From assembly GCA_964399965.1 (NCBI GenBank), contig CAYNRX010000054.1, positions 1 to 9,452 of the forward strand: a stretch of DNA of 9,452 nucleotides, given 5' to 3'. This DNA comes from UBA1381 sp964399965. GTDB taxonomy: Bacteria > Bacillota > Clostridia > UBA1381. The notes beneath the pieces were generated by a model that ran no database searches, was not told the DNA's origin, and was given only the letters and a program-made list of their open reading frames with translations. Below, one piece after another: positions 7,401 through 9,452 of this stretch. Made by a program: the position numbers and the translations under genes. The first letter of the stretch is position 1. Every line of letters starts with the position of its first letter.

Positions 7401-8860
7401 ATATCCAGTAAGGAAAGCGTGTCGCTTTCCGGCGGCAGGCTCAGCTCTTCCAGATACCAAAGGCTGTCCAGGGCCAGGTTCGTCAGCTGTGTGTGCCCGC
7501 TCAGGTCGAGCGATGCTATATCGCCGCCCGACAATAGCAGTTCCTGCAGGCCGGTGTTTTCCGCTATCCCTATGGTTTCGCCGCTGTAACCCGCAAGGTA
7601 CAGCTTTTTGAGATTGGGATTGGCGCTAAAGTCAAGGTTGGCAAACTCTATATATTCGCTCTCAAAGACCTCCAAAAGGGGGTTATGGGAAAGGTCAATG
7701 CTGCTAAAGGAATCCGAAGAGCGCCCTAAGATAAGCGTTTTCAGCTCAGAGTTGTATGACAAGTCCAGCCCTTCTAGAGATCTGTTTTCGCTGCAGTCCA
7801 GGGTTTGCAGCTTCGTATTTTTTGACACGTCCAGCGTTGTAAGATTGTTGTTCGCGCAAAGCAGCGTTACCAGCGCGGGATTGTTCGACACATCCAGCGA
7901 GCTTAAACCTTGACCGGTACAGTCCAGTTCCTTCAGCTTGGGGTTCTTCGACAAGTCCAGCGGCTCATATGTGCCGTATCCGTTCATTGCAAACCGCAGC
8001 GTCTCCAGTTCGGGATTATTCGTCACATCCAGCAAGTTGACGTCGGTATAACTGCAATCCAGCATGGTCAGGCCGGTGTGCTTTGACAGATCCAGCGCGG
8101 AGATGGAAGTATAGCCGCAATCCAGCTTTTTAAGCCTGGTGTTTTGCGACAGGTCCAGCTCTGCCAGATACGCATTATTCCGTACATACAGCTCTTCTAA
8201 ATTGACAAAATGTTCGATCCCCTTAAGGGTATCCGCCCCGGCATCCTCGCTGTCGTCCGGCAGGGAAAGGTCAATGACCGTTACCGCGGCGACTTCTTCT
8301 TCGCTCAAAAATTCGTCCCGGTCCTGGTCAGCGTTTTCCCGGAGATACTGCCGGAAGGGTAGGCTCGGGAAAGTATTATCATCGAGGTAAAGCCCCTGCT
8401 GTGCCGGGGGTTCCGCGCCAACATTGCCATATTGAACCCAGACGCTCCACTCCGACCACTTCGTTACTTCCATATAGTTGATAGATACATCCGGATCCAC
8501 GACTTCGACAGCCTGCCTTGCCCGCGCCCGGACGCCGTAGTTCTCTGAATCCGAATCCTCGTTGATCGGATCAAACCATGTCATCCTGAAACGGGTGGGC
8601 ACCAGCTCTTCTCCTTTTTTCTCCCCTTTATAATACAGTTCTATCTGAAATTCCCAATTTTGATACAACCCTGCAACCGGATCGGGAGTTTCCCATTTCA
8701 CAGTTACCGTACTGCCTGACACACTAAATCCCAATGAGCGCGGCGGGTTTGACTTCTGTGCCGCAGAGGACGTCATGGGCATAAGGCTTGCCAGCATGCT
8801 CAGGGTAAGCAGGGCGCCGAATATGCGCCGCCACAGCCCCTTTACTGTCTGTTTGCTCAT
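4445..8860 (-). CDS. large secreted modular LRR protein with EF-hand loop and DUF6273-like domain
   Basis: This 1471-residue protein starts at ATG 8858-8860, seven bases after AGGAGG (8868-8873). Residues 1 to about 34 are a signal peptide (core IFGALLTLSMLASLMPM, then SSAAQ). Residues about 39-147 look like a fibronectin type III-like segment with W-rich strands. Residues 178-189 form a canonical EF-hand loop (Asp 178, 180, 182, Glu 189), predicted to bind calcium. Residues about 221-667 carry about 21 short LRRs. Cys/His modules follow: HWHECLCG at 772-778 with CTVC at 796-799, a second from Cys1171, and HWHTCIYCG ending in CAIC at 1255-1258. Residues 828-1034 resemble DUF6273 (VYFGSYQQ start, WWLRSPGG, GVRPAFRLN end). 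The last 200 residues contain a beta-rich segment ending LFLWGSLSSMTPL, a tail I associate with Clostridia surface proteins. No LPXTG motif, SLH repeat or C-terminal membrane helix is visible, so the mode of attachment is unknown. Ligand binding or adhesion is inferred. Confidence 0.93.
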   Translation of the reverse strand: MSKQTVKGLWRRIFGALLTLSMLASLMPMTSSAAQKSNPPRSLGFSVSGSTVTVKWETPDPVAGLYQNWEFQIELYYKGEKKGEELVPTRFRMTWFDPINEDSDSENYGVRARARQAVEVVDPDVSINYMEVTKWSEWSVWVQYGNVGAEPPAQQGLYLDDNTFPSLPFRQYLRENADQDRDEFLSEEEVAAVTVIDLSLPDDSEDAGADTLKGIEHFVNLEELYVRNNAYLAELDLSQNTRLKKLDCGYTSISALDLSKHTGLTMLDCSYTDVNLLDVTNNPELETLRFAMNGYGTYEPLDLSKNPKLKELDCTGQGLSSLDVSNNPALVTLLCANNNLTTLDVSKNTKLQTLDCSENRSLEGLDLSYNSELKTLILGRSSDSFSSIDLSHNPLLEVFESEYIEFANLDFSANPNLKKLYLAGYSGETIGIAENTGLQELLLSGGDIASLDLSGHTQLTNLALDSLWYLEELSLPPESDTLSLLDIYYVGYLPEIDLSKYPNLTAIRLSEVDLAEIDVSNNTKLLALDIARTEVAALDVSGNSELEELYLSETRISSLDLSNNPKLFALEAYSLPDLAELDLSNNPELMYLDCSGSGLAELDLTNAPGLAYLDCSETQLKTLDLSKCTALVTAYCNDCDLEALDVSGCEALTYLRCYNNRLTSLQLHPHAPVWGYNFEAEDNAYDIVPNVRNEFDLSTLPGDFDVNNAEGWSGGTVSGSILTVDYGATQVTYSYHCGNDEWKGFTLNVTSLSDDHPHSFGTEWVYDETDHWHECLCGERQEETPHSYGGGTGDACTVCGYVRGTSLGWPRALTPGLSLIDGAQADNVYFGSYQQGADGSGGFRAEPVKWRVLSKEDGSLLLLSDKILDIQPYHESFQEDVTWETSSLRKWMNETFYSRAFNASEQGKVMETALENKDNDTYDDVIPGGNATTDKLFALSVDEAHNPAYGFQDNTNWEYLRPSATREAEATDYAGSLFVGRLPEYLEWWLRSPGGKPGYAIAVEASSGEARFYGSKVFTEGLSGYGVRPAFRLNTETALFASAAAGGKPEGGLKKTMPYYASDWKLTFLDESRSGFTAVCASYEGGKAVISYSGARTSDNEYISAVIKDNASGIYTHYGRLAQAETAGTAALDLSGIDMAGKTLYIFNEQYNGDYQTDYASALKEVPLVSCEHTFGEWIIYRYPTKTEPGENKRFCTKCKYAESQITPALGEPCAGEHVYGEEWSFNDWFHWHTCIYCGQRDIGSHGIEGEATECAICRTPVETSTDDFFVYEVTASIYGEDGEWIEDITHTVPLPVERTKAEALQKARDIYLKAVVASEYPDTLWEEQPYEDAPKTNADTGETETDVLISISLDGKSLLRSIYEIHEAKFKVTAVPSVKIQNVEKGASSVSVTAVWYADAASPAVLAAVYDSAGRMVSMQRIENVESSGKQTVTLPISGDISTEQLTVKLFLWGSLSSMTPLAPCDEQDI
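6860..8200 (-). repeat. tandem array of about 21 leucine-rich repeats inside the large gene
   Basis: The encoded units are mostly 21 residues, with a few of 22-24, of the form LxxLDCSxTxLxxLDLSxNPx. I count about 21 from LEELYVRNN to LTYLRCYNN. Asn/Asp-rich turns (SNNPK, SKNTK) and many Cys residues in the LxC position are characteristic. Two units are degenerate (around IGIAENTG and LSLPPESD). The DNA is diverged between units, so recent slippage expansion is not obvious. Confidence 0.85.
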
Positions 8861-8884
8861 TTTTCAACCTCCTTTATTTGTTAG

Positions 8885-8914
8885 GTTATAACGCTTACGT
8901 AGAAAAAGTTTCAA
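8885..8914 (-). promoter_or_regulatory. candidate sigma-A promoter of the large LRR gene
   Basis: On the minus strand TTGAAA (8909-8914) and TATAAC (8885-8890) are 18 bases apart. The -10 ends 24 bases before the start codon, which leaves a very short leader just long enough for the ribosome binding site at 8868-8873. Both hexamers match the consensus at five of six positions. This placement makes it the best promoter candidate in the window. Confidence 0.55.
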
Positions 8915-9181
8915 GTGTAGAAAACAACATCTGTTCGTTAAAGCCCCTGAAGCGGGGAATATGCCCGCCGCTTGCCCTATTTTAAGAGAATACCGCCAAA
9001 TCAGGGTTCCCGGAAAGCGCCAATAAAACGCGCATTTTGGGAGGATGAGGAACCGCCGATAAAAGCGGGTGGTTTGCCAGCGGCAAACCGGGCCATAAGG
9101 CGGCGAGTTATGCCGAAGAGACGGGCGGCTTCTCTAAGGGGTCATATATTTTTCATACTTTCTTTTTCGCATCTTCTGTAA
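8915..9181. other. GC-rich structured intergenic region, no convincing gene
   Basis: Between the large LRR promoter and the CAP-domain stop there are about 270 bases with several short inverted repeats: CCCC/GGGG at about 8945-8958 and a perfect 8-bp stem at 9071-9089. A plus-strand frame runs 8972-9181 (69 codons from an ATG) but has no ribosome binding site and a composition rich in Arg, Ala and Pro, so I do not call it a gene. A minus-strand frame over the same bases reads PLREAARLFGITRRLMARF before stopping, without a start. It could be a genome-wide intergenic repeat or a remnant of a gene. Confidence 0.5.
9071..9089. repeat. 8-bp perfect inverted repeat
   Basis: GGTTTGCC (9071-9078) and GGCAAACC (9082-9089) form a perfect stem around a 3-base loop AGC. 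There is no adjacent T-tract on either strand (TTTT follows only after six bases on the minus strand), so this is an imperfect terminator candidate for the CAP gene or part of an intergenic repeat. Confidence 0.5.
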
Positions 9182-9452
9182 TTACCCGGCAAAGCACTGC
9201 GTCCAGTAAGCGCCCAGCTCGCCGCCCAACGCGACGCCTACGCCCAGGCGCGTTGCCTCCGGATCCAGAATATTAAACTGGTGCCCCGGCGAGTTCATCC
9301 AGCCGTCCATAATAACCTCCGGCGCCGCGTCCCCGGCCGAGATATTCTCGCTGATCATATAATAGGAAACGCCCGCCGCGTCCGCGCGGCCGTCCGGCCA
9401 TGCAAGGGCGGCAAGGCCGTTCTCGGCGCGCACCTGGTTTACCATGTCAAAA
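9182..9452 (-). CDS. CAP-domain (SCP/PR1-like) protein, C-terminal part, internally deleted
   Basis: The frame is open to the window edge and stops at TAA 9182-9184. The first ATG (9443-9445) sits in MVNQVRAENGL, normally a mid-protein LVNxxRxxxGL motif that begins a CAP domain, so the true N-terminus is probably outside the window. Recognisable parts are LVNQ-like helix 1, SENISAG (family GENIAAG), VIMDGWMNSPGH (family signature) and a YWTQCFAG end (family YWVQ.F). The extracellular CAP fold has a His-Glu-Glu-His cleft. The Glu in ENI, the Glu before VIMDGW and the last His (SPGH) are present. Between LAW and PDGR, however, the roughly 20-25 residues that normally carry the alanine-rich helix and the His of the SHTRPDG-like motif are missing, and a few more residues are lost before GVSYY. 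The frame is intact, so this is an in-frame deletion or a divergent subfamily. CAP proteins of gut Clostridia are usually exported; their function is generally unknown. Confidence 0.8.
   Translation of the reverse strand, partial: FDMVNQVRAENGLAALAWPDGRADAAGVSYYMISENISAGDAAPEVIMDGWMNSPGHQFNILDPEATRLGVGVALGGELGAYWTQCFAG

Noticed and set aside
6860..8200. Regularly spaced repeats considered as a CRISPR array
   Set aside because: The periodicity of about 63 bases is explained by 21-residue LRR units; there are no conserved identical repeats with unique spacers.
8972..9181. 69-codon plus-strand frame in the intergenic region
   Set aside because: No ribosome binding site, Arg/Ala/Pro-rich composition typical of GC-rich non-coding frames, and no motif I recognise.

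Overview
The window looks like a chromosomal accessory stretch from a Gram-positive gut-type Clostridia genome, probably Oscillospiraceae/Ruminococcaceae-like. This is inferred from strong AAAGGAG(G) ribosome binding sites, SLH-anchored and leucine-rich surface proteins, a DUF6273-type module, a CAP-domain protein and the N-terminus of a small sigma-70-like protein of the kind carried by Clostridia mobile elements. No rRNA, tRNA or CRISPR array is visible. Two LRR genes, a CAP-domain gene and a sigma fragment read on the minus strand; an IS transposase reads on the plus strand.

Layout from left to right. At 46-204 (-) is a 52-codon ORF that matches only the N-terminus of a small sigma-70-like regulator. 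At 386-460 there are two hairpins, one a good minus-strand terminator. At 471-2927 (-) is an 818-residue secreted BspA-type LRR protein with three C-terminal SLH repeats, so it is predicted to sit on the cell wall. At 2958-2998 is a 41-bp imperfect palindrome, probably an end of the inserted element. At 3077-4289 (+) is a decayed DDE transposase (frameshift near the start, C-terminus with the catalytic Glu missing), followed by about 155 bp of AT-rich remnant. At 4445-8860 (-) is a 1471-residue secreted modular protein: signal peptide, Fn3-like segment, EF-hand loop, about 21 short LRRs, Cys/His modules and a DUF6273-like domain. A recognisable promoter lies at 8885-8914. The stretch 8915-9181 is GC-rich and structured, with no convincing gene. 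At 9182-window end (-) is the C-terminal part of a CAP-domain (SCP/PR1-like) protein lacking the segment that normally carries the first conserved His.

How it fits together: the minus-strand LRR and CAP genes all encode predicted exported or surface proteins (no signal peptide is visible for the partial CAP gene), so this looks like a cell-envelope / host- or glycan-contact locus. The two LRR genes share a similar signal-peptide region at DNA and protein level and were probably neighbours before the AT-rich IS landed between them. I do not see a convincing new multi-gene system. The notable points are the domain architecture of the large LRR protein, the internally deleted CAP domain, the orphan sigma fragment, the palindrome at the IS/LRR-SLH junction and the structured intergenic region.
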